64,000 nucleotides of DNA from Bursaphelenchus xylophilus (Eukaryota; Nematoda; Chromadorea; Rhabditida; Aphelenchoididae). The notes beneath the pieces were generated by a model. That model worked only from the letters and a program-made list of their open reading frames with translations, was not told the DNA's origin and searched no databases. The position numbers were made by a program, and so were the translations under genes. This document shows, one piece after another, positions 22,714 through 32,369 of this stretch (positions are counted from its first letter, which is position 1; every line of letters begins with the position of its first letter). The stretch is from NCBI GenBank assembly GCA_904066235.2, contig CAJFCV020000005.1, positions 2,418,001-2,482,000 on the forward strand. The letters run 5' to 3'.

Positions 22714-22936
22714 AATGATGGGAAGCAACCAGGCTAGACCCGTTGAAGAGGGGGAAGGACGTGTCGAACAGGAGAATATGGAGATGGGCCTTGTTGAACA
22801 AGAAAATGTAGTGATTGGCCAAGTGGACCAGCAGGGCGATGAGGAACTCGACCAAGAGAGGAATGTTCAAGTGGATGGTGGAACCAGAATTGGAGGAACA
22901 ATTGGCAAGAATGGAGGAGGAAGACCGAGAATCTGA
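22714..22936 (+). CDS. Overlapping acidic frame upstream of 22839 gene
   Basis: An ATG-initiated 74-residue frame rich in Glu/Gln (VEQENMEMGLVEQENVVIGQ). It overlaps the first 98 bases of the 384-codon gene in a different frame. It could be a separate short protein, the true N-terminus of the larger protein joined by a +1 shift or an unseen intron, or a chance frame. Its composition resembles that of the downstream coiled coil, which favours real coding. Confidence 0.35.
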
Positions 22937-23993
22937 TGCTGATGATGGAAGAGAGCACAGGAACATCATCGAGGATCAGCGCATTAGACTAGCCGAGTAC
23001 CAACTACGCATCGAGGAGCGTGAACGGGAAATCGTGGAGTATTTGGAAGTCATCAGAGAACTCGAAGGCACGGTGGGCTCCTTGCAGGCGCGCATGGAAG
23101 ATTTAGAGGAGAGACTCCAGGTCATGGCCCACGCGCCGATGTTGATGACCGGACTACCAGTTTTCACAAAGTCTACGATGGATATAATGACTGAACCGGT
23201 GTTTAGCGGTAGAAGATTGGACGTCGCGCGCATGCGCCAAGTGTACGCGGTCTTCCCCAACGCACCGTTTCACCGTCTCATTGGCACCGAGACGAGAGGT
23301 ATAAGAAGGCCGGTAGATGGAGCTCCAGTTGAGTATATTGTGGGGTACACAAATGGTATCTTTTCCCTCGCGGCGACGCGGGAAGAACGGTATGGATCGG
23401 TACCCGAATTTGTGCAGCTGGGCACAAAAGAGTCGAATGCCCACATTTCTCTACCAGTGGGTTCGGTGGTCGAAGTATCAGACTTCTGTAATGTGATCAA
23501 CGCAGAATCGAATGCGAGTGTATTAAGAGGATTGACGGGATGCAAGGTGCCTGGAATGGCGGGGTTACCGCACCCGTCGGGTATCGCGACGAGATTTCGG
23601 GTAACTTTTCGACCATGGACCAGAGACGAGAGAGCGGTAGTCTCCAGGGTAATCTTCACACGAGATTACAGAGACCGCGAAGTTCCATCAGACGCGCATT
23701 TCCGCGCGGTATTAGCACTCCAGCGGAATTTGGAAGAACGATTGTCGATGGGATTCGACCAGTTTGTACGAACCTCACCGAGACCGAGTGAAAATGACGT
23801 GGTAATAGTGAGGACAGCGGTGGCTTACCCAGAAATGAGGGCCAAGTGCTACAGATGGGACGAAGAAGCACCGATGTTGTTGTTGCCTATCTACATGGTA
23901 CAAAAATACTCATCAGTGGGTCGTTTTGAGGAGGTTGGAGATGGTTGTCCATATTTGGCTGGACCATCAGCGGAGCACTTGAATTTGTTGTGA
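22839..23993 (+). CDS. Unrecognised intronless coiled-coil protein
   Basis: 384 residues from the first ATG in frame. Residues ~10-105 are strongly charged and heptad-like (ELEEQLARMEEEDRES, then IEEREREIVEYLEVIRELEG), a predicted coiled coil. Residues ~110-384 form a presumably globular region (FSGRRLDVARMRQVYAVFPN; VEYIVGYTNGIFSLAATREE; FRVTFRPWTRDERAVVSRVI) that matches no family I know. There is no signal peptide, membrane segment, zinc motif or DDE triad that I can see. The absence of introns and a GC level well above the neighbours contrast with the other genes here. It lies inside a TIR-bounded unit, so a transposon or virus origin is plausible but unproven. Confidence 0.7.
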   Translation: MRNSTKRGMFKWMVEPELEEQLARMEEEDRESDADDGREHRNIIEDQRIRLAEYQLRIEEREREIVEYLEVIRELEGTVGSLQARMEDLEERLQVMAHAPMLMTGLPVFTKSTMDIMTEPVFSGRRLDVARMRQVYAVFPNAPFHRLIGTETRGIRRPVDGAPVEYIVGYTNGIFSLAATREERYGSVPEFVQLGTKESNAHISLPVGSVVEVSDFCNVINAESNASVLRGLTGCKVPGMAGLPHPSGIATRFRVTFRPWTRDERAVVSRVIFTRDYRDREVPSDAHFRAVLALQRNLEERLSMGFDQFVRTSPRPSENDVVIVRTAVAYPEMRAKCYRWDEEAPMLLLPIYMVQKYSSVGRFEEVGDGCPYLAGPSAEHLNLL

Positions 23994-24239
23994 ACAGGGT
24001 ATGTGCGTAAGAGGATAACTGTTAGAGTATGATAAGTCTTTTTGTATTTTGGTAAAAAACGTTGGTATTTCTATTTTCCCTCCAGGGTATTTTGGTATAA
24101 CTTCATTTTCTTCCAGGGGTATTTGGTATACTGTCATTCTGAACTGGATATTCGTTTTTTGGGTACTATGGTTCCACTGATGGTGTAATTCAATGGTTAA
24201 CAAAGTACTTTTTGGAATTTGGAATCTTCAAGGTTTATT

Positions 24240-24320
24240 GGTTTTCATAAGGCTTATTATTATTGTATTGGATTATTGTATTGGATTATTGTATTGGATT
24301 ATTTTATTGGGTTTCACACA
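24240..24320. repeat. ATTGTATTGGATT microsatellite-like repeat
   Basis: Four copies of a 13-14 bp unit. The stretch 24321-24622 has a 78-codon frame without recognisable domains. Confidence 0.8.
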
Positions 24321-25019
24321 CACACTGTTTAAGCTACGCTGATATTATATGGATTCTACACCCCTATTAATTCACCACCAATGTTATGATATTATGTTTC
24401 ACGTGGCTCGCCAAGACCTACACTTATGTCACTGTTATCTACCAGCAACTCGTTTATTCAATTTGAATTTGGTGGACTTCTTTCTAAAGCGATGGAGGAG
24501 TCAGAGGTTCTTTTATGTGTGCACGCCCACTAAAAGGATGGATTTTCAAGAAGAGAGAATGGGAGATCAGATGGATATTTCCTAAGACATAGATTGGTGT
24601 TCTCTATCAAGTAGATACGTTTTCTTTCGAGAAAAATATTTTTTCGAAGAGAAAAATAATTTTTCGAACTCGATAATTCTGTGGCACTGGGCAAATGATC
24701 GATGATCCGACATTCCCTTTTTTAATTTTATTGAAAGAATTCTTTTGACGTGCCATACCGATTTCTATGTCTCGCAAATTGCAGAGCTCAAGAGAGGATA
24801 AGACGCGTCCTGAATGGTACAATGGAAATAACCACTTGCATCTTTCGTAGTTTTTGCTCTTTATGTGCCTTGCACAGTGCAGAAGAAAAAAATTGCATGC
24901 ATCATGGCCGAAAAAAGTTTTAAATTTCCCCGGAACCTCTCTTATCTGCAATGTGCAGTTCTGGTTCTAATGGAATGGTTCTAACGGAATGGCCCCCTAC
25001 ACAACCACTCGGCCGCTAC

Positions 25020-25450
25020 AGGATAAGATGGAACAAGGATTTCCAGAAGCATCATAGCCAGCGAAGCAAAAATCTTGCAGACTTTTTTTCTGGTCGAGCG
25101 GTCGGTTTCTATTTTTTCGTCTGCGAAAATGATGAACAACTCCCTGATCCAACCTCCTGATTCTAACAATGACATGTAGAAACTCATCATGGAACAACAG
25201 CGGACTATGTCAGGTATGGAACAAAATTTCCAAACTTTTGGCCAAAGTGGAATCCTTGGAAGCGCAAGCCATGGCACACCCCAAAGCAACCGCTAACATC
25301 CCATTATCCCTAGCTGAAATTGCCAAGGAAGTCCAGCAGCAAGACGACAAAAAGTTTACGGTGGTGTTCGAATCTGCTGCAGAAACAGAAGACGAAGCTA
25401 CCAACAACGCTGCTGACAAAGCTCTGGCCGAAAGTCGAAAGTTGCATTGA
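25020..25450 (+). pseudogene. Retroelement ORF1/gag-like remnant
   Basis: A frame at 25169-25450 ends with LAEIAKEVQQQDDKKFTVVF and a short coiled coil (ISKLLAKVESLEAQ). The coil followed by a K-x-TVVF strand resembles LINE ORF1-like proteins, but stops and frame changes upstream break it. Possibly a decayed copy; identification is weak. Confidence 0.3.
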
Positions 25451-25777
25451 CAGGACAATAGAAACCATACTGTTTCCAGTCATGGTTTTTACATGTGGTT
25501 AGAGAAATAAATTGAGCTGAAAATAGTGGAATAACAATTAACACATTACACTTTCTTATGGAGAAGGCACTCAGACGGAGCTTTTTTTGAAGACAACGTT
25601 GATCTCCGTTGTTTCCTTGTTTTCGGTAAAACGTTGCTTTCGATTAAATAGAATTGCTTTTTGATTTTCCATTTGATAAACATGAGGGAATTAAACTTTA
25701 CCAATATTTATGCTCTTATTTGTGTTTTCTCGTCTGACATTTTTAAGGAGAAAGTCGAAAGAATTTTACATTTTTTG

Positions 25778-25905
25778 CAAGGCTCTCGCTGCAAAGCGCG
25801 TGCTTAAATTATCAGGAATTGATACGCGCCCCATGCCTGGAATATGCGCGCAATTTAAAGAAGACATGGTCGTCGTTTTTCTCGATTACTTCCCCTGTAA
25901 ATCAA
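25778..25905. repeat. Family C fragment
   Basis: Contains CTGCAAAGCGCGTGC and ATCAGGAATTGATACG, the right-hand third of the family. Confidence 0.6.
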
Positions 25906-26147
25906 TCGCCTACAAATTAGCGATCAAAAAACAAGATACACCTCTGTCTTGTAAAGTTTTGCCCTAACTATTTGAAGAAAAAATGATTCAAACTACGCGG
26001 AAAACCCCAAACTACTTGTCACAGCAGATTAGGCAACTCCTCTGTAAACACGTCTATGCTTTGGGAAGAATGGTGGCATTATGAGAAAATAGGAAGAGCA
26101 AGTTGATTGCAGTCAATCAGTCAGCTCTTACTGTATCTTGTTTGCTT

Positions 26148-26370
26148 GCAGGGGAATTATTCCAAGTGCGACGCTCAGATTTTAATGAAAATTGGCACAA
26201 ATCTAGATTGTTTTTTATAAGTCATGAGAGAAGCTACCAACTCGCGCTTTTCAAAAACGGTCGGTATTTTTTAGATAGAAAGTCTACAGAAATATGCAAT
26301 TTTTTTGCGAATTTTGGCGTGAAAAGAGGCATGCCATAGTAGGCGATAATGTTTGCACAAAATACTCCAT
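26148..26370. repeat. Family C fragment, left part
   Basis: GGGGAATTATTCCAAGTGCGACGCTC start in diverged form, running to the GGTAATGTTT-type block; it ends just before the mariner-like element. Confidence 0.65.
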
Positions 26371-26391
26371 AAGAAACCGGCAAATAATATA

Positions 26392-27092
26392 CAGGGTGGG
26401 GCATCTTTGTGGCCCGATTTGAATTGGCTATAACTTCTTTAGCTCTTGGCCAAATCTTAAAATTCTTTTTTTCCCTGAATCCTCTGACAACCCCATTTTG
26501 TTTGACACCAAATATGTTATACATAGTAAGTGTATATCTACAGTTTTTGGATTTATTCTTGGAGTTCATTTTTCCTCGGTTCTGACCAAACTTCGTGTAG
26601 TCATATGCGGATTTTCTCGGAATTTTGACAAAACTTCTGCAATTTTCAGCTCCGTTCGTACCCATCTTTTCTGCTTTTTTTGTTTCCTGTTAACGCTGCC
26701 AGTCTCAAGAAACTTATTCCACGAACGTCGAATTGTCTTGCGATCTGGAAGTTGGGCATTACGTCCGTATTTCATGCGGCATTCCCTTTGAACATTTATC
26801 GCCGAACCGTACTTTCCGTACCAAACCACTGATCAAGCTTTTTGTTCCACACCGTACTCTATTTTCGGACACACCGGGAAAGACCGAAAAAACAACCGAA
26901 AAATGACCGAAAAAATGAACTCCAAGAATAAATCCAATAACTGTAGATATACACTTACTATGTATAACATATTTGGTATCAAACAAAATGGGGTTGTCAG
27001 AGGATTCAGGGAAAAAAAGAATTTTAAGATTTGGCCAAGAACTAAAGAAGTTATGGCCAATTCAAATCGGGCCACAAAGATGCCCCACCCTG
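26392..27092 (-). mobile_element. Tc/mariner-like element, internally deleted
   Basis: 701 bp with terminal inverted repeats of about 190 bp (CAGGGTGGGGCATCTTTGTG), flanked by TA on both sides (26390-26391 and 27093-27094). The minus strand keeps 26566-26829, encoding a helix-turn-helix-like segment (LPDRKTIRRSWNKFLETGSV) of the kind found at the N-terminus of Tc/mariner-type transposases. The catalytic DDE region is absent, so it could move only in trans. Confidence 0.85.
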
Positions 27093-27269
27093 TATTATAT
27101 AAAAGTGAAGAATTCACTTGCTGAAAAAGACGCTAAGTTTGCTTTTTTGAGCTTTTTTTTCTAATGTAGGCCTAATTTTTTCCATTCTATAATATTTTTT
27201 CAAAAAAAATGAGGAAAGCGTTTTTTAACGTTTTGCTTTGTAATGGCCGGTGCGATCTTATCTCTTCAC

Positions 27270-27425
27270 TCTTATATGACTCTCCGCGTTTTGCATACTC
27301 TCTCGGCCGCAAGGATCGTTCAATAACTTCGCTTCGCCTGCGAAGCGCGAGCTAAAACTTGCGGGAATTGTCATGCGACCCAAGCCCAGCGGGTGTGCAA
27401 AGTTCAAAGAAAATCTGAGCTTGAA
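27270..27425. repeat. Family C fragment, right part
   Basis: From CTCTCCGCGTTTTGCATACT to CAAAGAAAATCTGAGC; the outer terminus is lost. 27426-27761 holds no other feature that I can support. Confidence 0.65.
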
Positions 27426-27761
27426 AGCCTTCCTTTTCATAAATAGACTTTTGATATTTGTGAGGCGTTATCAAGGCGATTAGTTGATAAAAATATAAGT
27501 TTGTCTTTGCGAGATGGATGTTTGCAATTGGAAATTTTCTGGGTTTTTGAAAAAAAATTTCGGAAGCATAAAATGTCCTAATTTTACTCAAAATTTTTGT
27601 CATGTTTTCAAATTGCGGGATCGCAATATGAACACCTTCTGAGATTTTGAAGGTTGTTTTGCTGTCTTCATTTTAGTCAATTTCACAATACATTTCCCAG
27701 GCTATCGTCACAAAGATCATTTTTCTTCAGATCCCGCTCTACCTTTCTCCACAGCTAAACC

Positions 27762-30694
27762 ATGATTTTTTACCTCTTCCTAGCCGCAATTGCCCTCCTG
27801 CTCTTTCACAATTACTACTGGAAGCGTCGCAATCTCCCCCCTGGCCCACCTCCCCTCCCCTTCCTTGGCAACATTCTCTCATTGGCCAACGAAACCCGTT
27901 GGGAAGTGAAATTCCAGGAATGGACCTACCAATACGGCACAACTTTCACGTATTGGCTGGGCAATCTTGGGTTTGTGGCGGTATGCGACTACAAGGATAT
28001 GGTCAAGTATTTCGTGGAGAATGCGGACGTTTTCTCGGATCGGTTCTGGTTGAAGAATGCGGTGGAAGAGGTTCGAGGTGGGCAATTTGGGGTCTTGACA
28101 TCGAGCGGCGACATTTGGAGGGAACATCGGAGATTTGCGTTGAAAGTCTTGAGGGATTTTGGATTGGGAAAGAATGAGATGGAGGAGAGGGTAAGTGGCT
28201 AATATTTTGTCAAGATCTTTGTGTATTCGAGCCTGTATATAACGCCACTTGTCTGTAACGAAAAAAAAAATTTCAGCGGCTCCAAGAGTCAATTTTAAAC
28301 CTCCTTAGAACAAAACCTTCTTATAACAAAACTTTTTTTCTCCTTTGAAATGTGTTATACCGAGGTTTGATGGCCTACGCATATACACACGTATGCATTT
28401 TTTCAGATTCTGGCTGAGCTCCATACAGTTTTGGAGAAAGTGAACAATCAAATGGGTGCCGAAGAAACCGACTTTTTCAAGTTCTCTGATATGGCTGTTG
28501 GGTCCATTATCAACTCTATTCTCAGCGGGTATCGCTTCTCCGACGTAGGTATTCCACGGAGAAGAAATATACATATATTGGCAGAGCTGATCCAGTGGCA
28601 AAAAACGTATCATGTTGGATCCTGGAGGTATCACAAAATGTGGCAAAATACCTCCCTCTCCAAGTGAAAAAAAACTTCAAAAGCGTCTCGCTTTTTTATG
28701 CCCTTCTAAACGAAGGTTTTGTAGTTGGAGAGGGAGGCATTTTACCACATTTTTTGATACTACCCGGATGAAAAATGCTACGGTTCTTGTCACTGGATCA
28801 GATCCACTGTATATTTTTACAAAACCAAATTTTAATATAACCGCTTTTCGCATGAATTTCATAACCTTGTAGGGCCACGAAGATCAGTTCGAAGAGATGA
28901 AATTCGTTACAGCCGAGGCCATGAAAGCCTTTACCAGCGCGGAGGCCAACTTTGTCTTCAACAACCCCTGGCTAATGGAGGTGCCGGTGATAAATCGACG
29001 CGCCAAAGACGCCGTCAAGTACATGGCGGCGATTTTCGCGTTCCTGGACAAGCAAATCCAACAACATTTGGCCGAGAATGATTACACGCAGGATCTGGAG
29101 CCCAACGATTACATTGATGCGTATCTGCTGGAAAGAGAGCGGCATATTCGAAGTGAGGGAGACGAAGGGCTCTTCCACATGACCCAGTTGCGCAACATGT
29201 TGACCGACTTGTGGTTCGCGGGCCAGGAGACGACTAGCTCGACGATCACGTGGATTATCGCCTACTTGATTCGTCATCCGCAAGTGCAGGAGAAAATGCA
29301 AAAAGAGCTGGATACGGTGATTGGGAGCAATCGAATTATCCGCAATGCCGAAAGGAATAGTTTACCCTATACGAATGCTGTTATTATGGTGAGAAAAAGG
29401 TGTAGAATTAAGAGAAATTTTGGTTTTAGGAATGCCAAAGGTGCTGCAATTTGCTGAGTCAAAACATCCCACGAGCCCTTCAACAGGACTTTGAGATTGA
29501 TGGCTACAAGTACAAGAAGGGCACAATTGTCCTCCCTCAAATCTCGGTGCTTCTGCGCAATCCGAAGGTAAGGAAATAGGCGGGTTTCTTTTAGAAAATG
29601 ATGCCAAATTAACCCTGTACCAAGGAATTTATTCGTTATATAATATAAATCTGTCGGGAAAATAATGAAGATTTGTCGAAGAAAAATGTCTCACGTCGTC
29701 GTAGCCGTGCACCAAAACCCTAGCCGTGGGCAGCTGTGGTAGGCGATGGGGAATTTGAAAGGCGCAATAGATCCACATTATTTTTCCGACGGACTGATAC
29801 AGTGGGCGACCTGATCCAGTGGCAAAACACATACCATTTTGCATAAAGGACGTTTAAAAAATGTAGCAAAATACCTCCGTCTTCAAGTGAAAAAAACAGC
29901 GGTTTCAAAAGCCCGCGCGGTCTTTTTGTGAGGTAAATTCAAAACGGAGTTTTTTTTTTAGCTGGAGAGGAAGGCATTTTGCGACATTTTTGATACTTCC
30001 TGGATGCAAAATGAAACGTTTTTTGCCACTGAATCAGGTCCGTCACTGTAGATGAATTTTGCTGCACCGAGGTTGCAGTGACTTTCGAGGATTTTGGAAC
30101 TGTTTATTTATAAATGGAAAGATTTTGTTGTGCGTCCTTTCAATTTTTCCAAGTCCGAGAAACTGAATTGAAAATCATTGCACAAATTTTCCAAGTTTCA
30201 CCAATTTCGGGCTCCAAAATTTGGAATAAAAATGTCGAGGGTCAGTACGGAAGCCTCGGAGAACTTCGGCCCGTCATATTTGGTGGACAAAAAATAGGGT
30301 ACCTTGACTTCAATTTGACATAAATTTTATCGAAATTGGTGCATTAATGGCGGAGAAATGCTTGACATAAGGATGGAAGCTTCGGCTGAACCACCCTGTA
30401 CAAAGCAACCCTTTTTTCTTTCAGGTCTTCCCAGAGCCCGATAATTTCAACCCCGACCGATTCATCGACGAAAATGGAAAGCTGAAACAAGTGGAAGAGC
30501 TGATCCCATTCTCGATCGGCAAACGAATCTGCTTGGGCGAGGGAATGGCCAGAATGGAGCTGTTCCTCTTCACGGCCAACTTCTTCAACCAGTACAAGTT
30601 TTCGGCCGGAAAGATTGCGCCAACCTTGAAGAAGACGAGTGGAGCCTCGACGATGACCCAACCTTACAAATGCAAGATCGAGTTGAGAAAATGA
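27762..30694 (+). CDS. Cytochrome P450, CYP2 clan
   Basis: Exons 27762-28190, 28407-28544, 28873-29388, 29430-29567 and 30425-30694 all join in phase 0 to 496 residues, normal P450 length. There is an N-terminal membrane anchor, then RRNLPPGPPPLPFLGN, the proline-rich hinge (about 22-37). AGQETTS (305-311) is the I-helix oxygen-activation motif. ECQR (362-365) is the K-helix ExxR. PFSIGKRICLGEG carries the haem-ligating Cys 443. The enzyme should be an endoplasmic reticulum monooxygenase using NADPH-P450 reductase. The overall pattern resembles the nematode CYP33/CYP35-like group of xenobiotic or lipid hydroxylases, but subfamily is inferred. Family A and B elements sit in introns 2 and 4, leaving splice sites intact. 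An AATAAA follows the stop within 25 bases. Confidence 0.97.
28578..28809. mobile_element. Family A palindromic MITE in P450 intron 2
   Basis: GCAGAGCTGATCCAGTGGCA at the left, CACTGGATCAGATCCACTG|TA at the right. Confidence 0.85.
29650..29808. mobile_element. Family B MITE in P450 intron 4
   Basis: TCTGTCGGGAAAATAATGAA to TTATTTTTCCGACGGACTGA. Its right end abuts a family A copy, sharing the TA dinucleotide. Confidence 0.85.
29810..30048. mobile_element. Family A MITE in P450 intron 4
   Basis: CAGTGGGCGACCTGATCCAG to CAGGTCCGTCACTG|TA. It begins directly at the end of the family B copy. A separate mariner-type end (GAACCACCCTGTA) lies at about 30389-30401. Confidence 0.85.
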
Positions 30695-30978
30695 ACGGAG
30701 GGTTTTGACAAAAATAAAGTAAATATATGTATACAATATATAGTATATATAAAGTATATATATATTATAGTATGAATAAATGCATTTTTGATAACGAATT
30801 CTTATAAATAAAGCATTGAGATCAAGGAGGAACCTTTTTCAGTGCCTAATTTTCACCCAGCTCTTGTTATTTTTTAAATGAAACTTTTCGCATCAAAATT
30901 CTTCTAATTGTATTTATTAAAGCAATATACAGCGCAATGTTAGTTTCTTTACAGTGTAGCGACTAAGCACCTATTGAT

Positions 30979-31573
30979 TTAGCGTCTGAACACCCTGCGG
31001 AACTGATTGTCTCCACCATCCATGTCGCCACCCCTTCCTCTTCCCATATGCATTCCTGGAGCACGCATGCCCGCCGCTTTCATCTCATTCAACGCTGAGG
31101 GATTCTGCTGTAGAAGCGCCATCATTCTTTTATGAGACTCGGCGTAGCTTAAGGACTGATCCATCATAACGGCCTGAAAAGAAGGGCTTTAAAATTCAAG
31201 TCTACCAACTCACATTAATCTGGTTGTAAACCGCCTTCGCGCTAGCGCTCAGTCCACCAGCCTTCCTGTCATTGTCGGCTTTCATCTTTTCCATCCTAGC
31301 CTTTCCAGCCGCCATCATAGCTCTGGCTTCGGGATTCACAGTGGCAGCGAATTGGTCGAATCTCGCTTTAGCTTGACCTTTGGGCAGATTACGTGTTTCC
31401 ATCATCATCTCCATGAATCGACCTTTTTGCTCGGTAGTCAGTGTTTGCAAAACATCTCCAAATCTTCGTCCACCCATTCCCATTCCAAAACGACGGGCCG
31501 TTCCCATCCCGGGGGCCTGGGAAGTGGCTAGAAGAGTCGCGGAAAAGAGGAGAGCGGTGGTCAAGGAGTTCAT
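30979..31573 (-). CDS. DUF148 (SXP/RAL-2-like) secreted protein
   Basis: Two exons, 31573-31214 and 31173-30979, join in phase 0 to 184 residues. MNSLTTALLFSATLLATSQA is a clear signal peptide, and the in-frame ATG there is preferred to the upstream TTG. LTTEQKGRFMEMMMETRNLP and following helices (to about residue 155) fit DUF148, a helical domain of nematode secreted proteins; several parasite members are host-exposed antigens. Gly/Met/Arg-rich segments flank the domain (GMGMGGRRFG; MHMGRGRGGDMDGG), and the protein ends RRVFRR. The intron is only 40 bases. The gene is convergent with the P450, with 284 bases between stop codons, and an AATAAA-type signal lies downstream on the minus strand near 30913. 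Function of the family is not established. Confidence 0.88.
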
Positions 31574-31585
31574 GGTGATTCTCAA

Positions 31586-32369
31586 ATGATATCTATGAAA
31601 TTAATTGGTATGGATGGGTTTTTAGATCCGCGGAATTTGCAATACAAACCCGCAAATTTTCTCAGGATTTCCCAGACGGAATCTAAGCGAGCTTCAGGCC
31701 TAGTCATTGAAATTTATTTTTTTCCTTATGCAGAATTTTTGCTAGTAAAAAATAAATTTCTCTATCGCCAAATTCCTTCAGTAGAGAGTCAGCGACGCCT
31801 TGATTTTGTCAAGTGTAGTTGACCAAATTCAACGACAGTTGACAAAGTCCCTAGCCTACAAAAAATTCCCATGCCAATTCAACTTTTCCCTTCTGCTTTT
31901 ATACTCTCGTCGAAAGGTCCACAGTAATATACGGTTGTATTCGTAGGCGGCGCAAAGATCATCTTCAGCCTTTTACTTTCTTCTTTCAAATTGCCCAATT
32001 TGGATGTTATTTGTAGAATATAAAATCTCGCTTTGTATTGTGTGATCTGCTCTGCTCGCCAAGCGGTACTTTTCTTCTTCAAAAATTAATCAAAACGCCT
32101 TTTGAAGAGAAAGATTCAGCGAATTCGATCAAAGGCGATATTCGAAATGACGCGGGTCGTCTTTTAGACTACAAAATATCTTCTATTTTTGGTCTTTAAT
32201 ATGTCTTGTATACCTCGAAGCAGCCCTCCAGACAAGGGTCGCAGGAAACAATGGTAGAGGACACACACAAGTTTTTACATCGATACGAACAATGAAGTTA
32301 AAATTTTTTTTATATATAATAAAAAAATCATTAATGCAAGGTATAATATTTTTGTTTTTATTAGCAAAA
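31586..32369. other. Intergenic, shared upstream/downstream region
   Basis: Between the DUF148 start and the stop of the amnionless-like gene. A minus-strand frame at 31879-32082 reads like coding sequence (KKKSTAWRAEQITQYKARFY) but has no ATG and no clear acceptor, so I do not call it. Confidence 0.4.

Larger units (their letters stand above)
21678..24766. mobile_element. TIR-bounded 3.1-kb unit with unknown gene
   Basis: Left end 21678-21746 (GCCACGCGT, then CATTGATTTTTTACGAAATG and GAATTATCGAGTCACA) and right end 24623-24766 (CGAACTCGATAATTCTGTGG to CTTTTGACGTGCC) correspond to the two arms of the 233-bp palindrome at 2166-2398. The left arm has lost about 30 internal bases. Between them is 2.9 kb with higher GC than the flanks and one long intronless gene; no DDE transposase is recognisable. 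I could not define a target duplication. Confidence 0.6.

Noticed and set aside
27762..31573. P450 and DUF148 gene as one functional unit
   Set aside because: They are convergent, so they cannot form an operon; closeness alone does not imply a shared pathway.
31879..32082. Small minus-strand coding gene upstream of the DUF148 gene
   Set aside because: Coding-like composition but no ATG, an upstream stop two codons before, and no clear splice acceptor.
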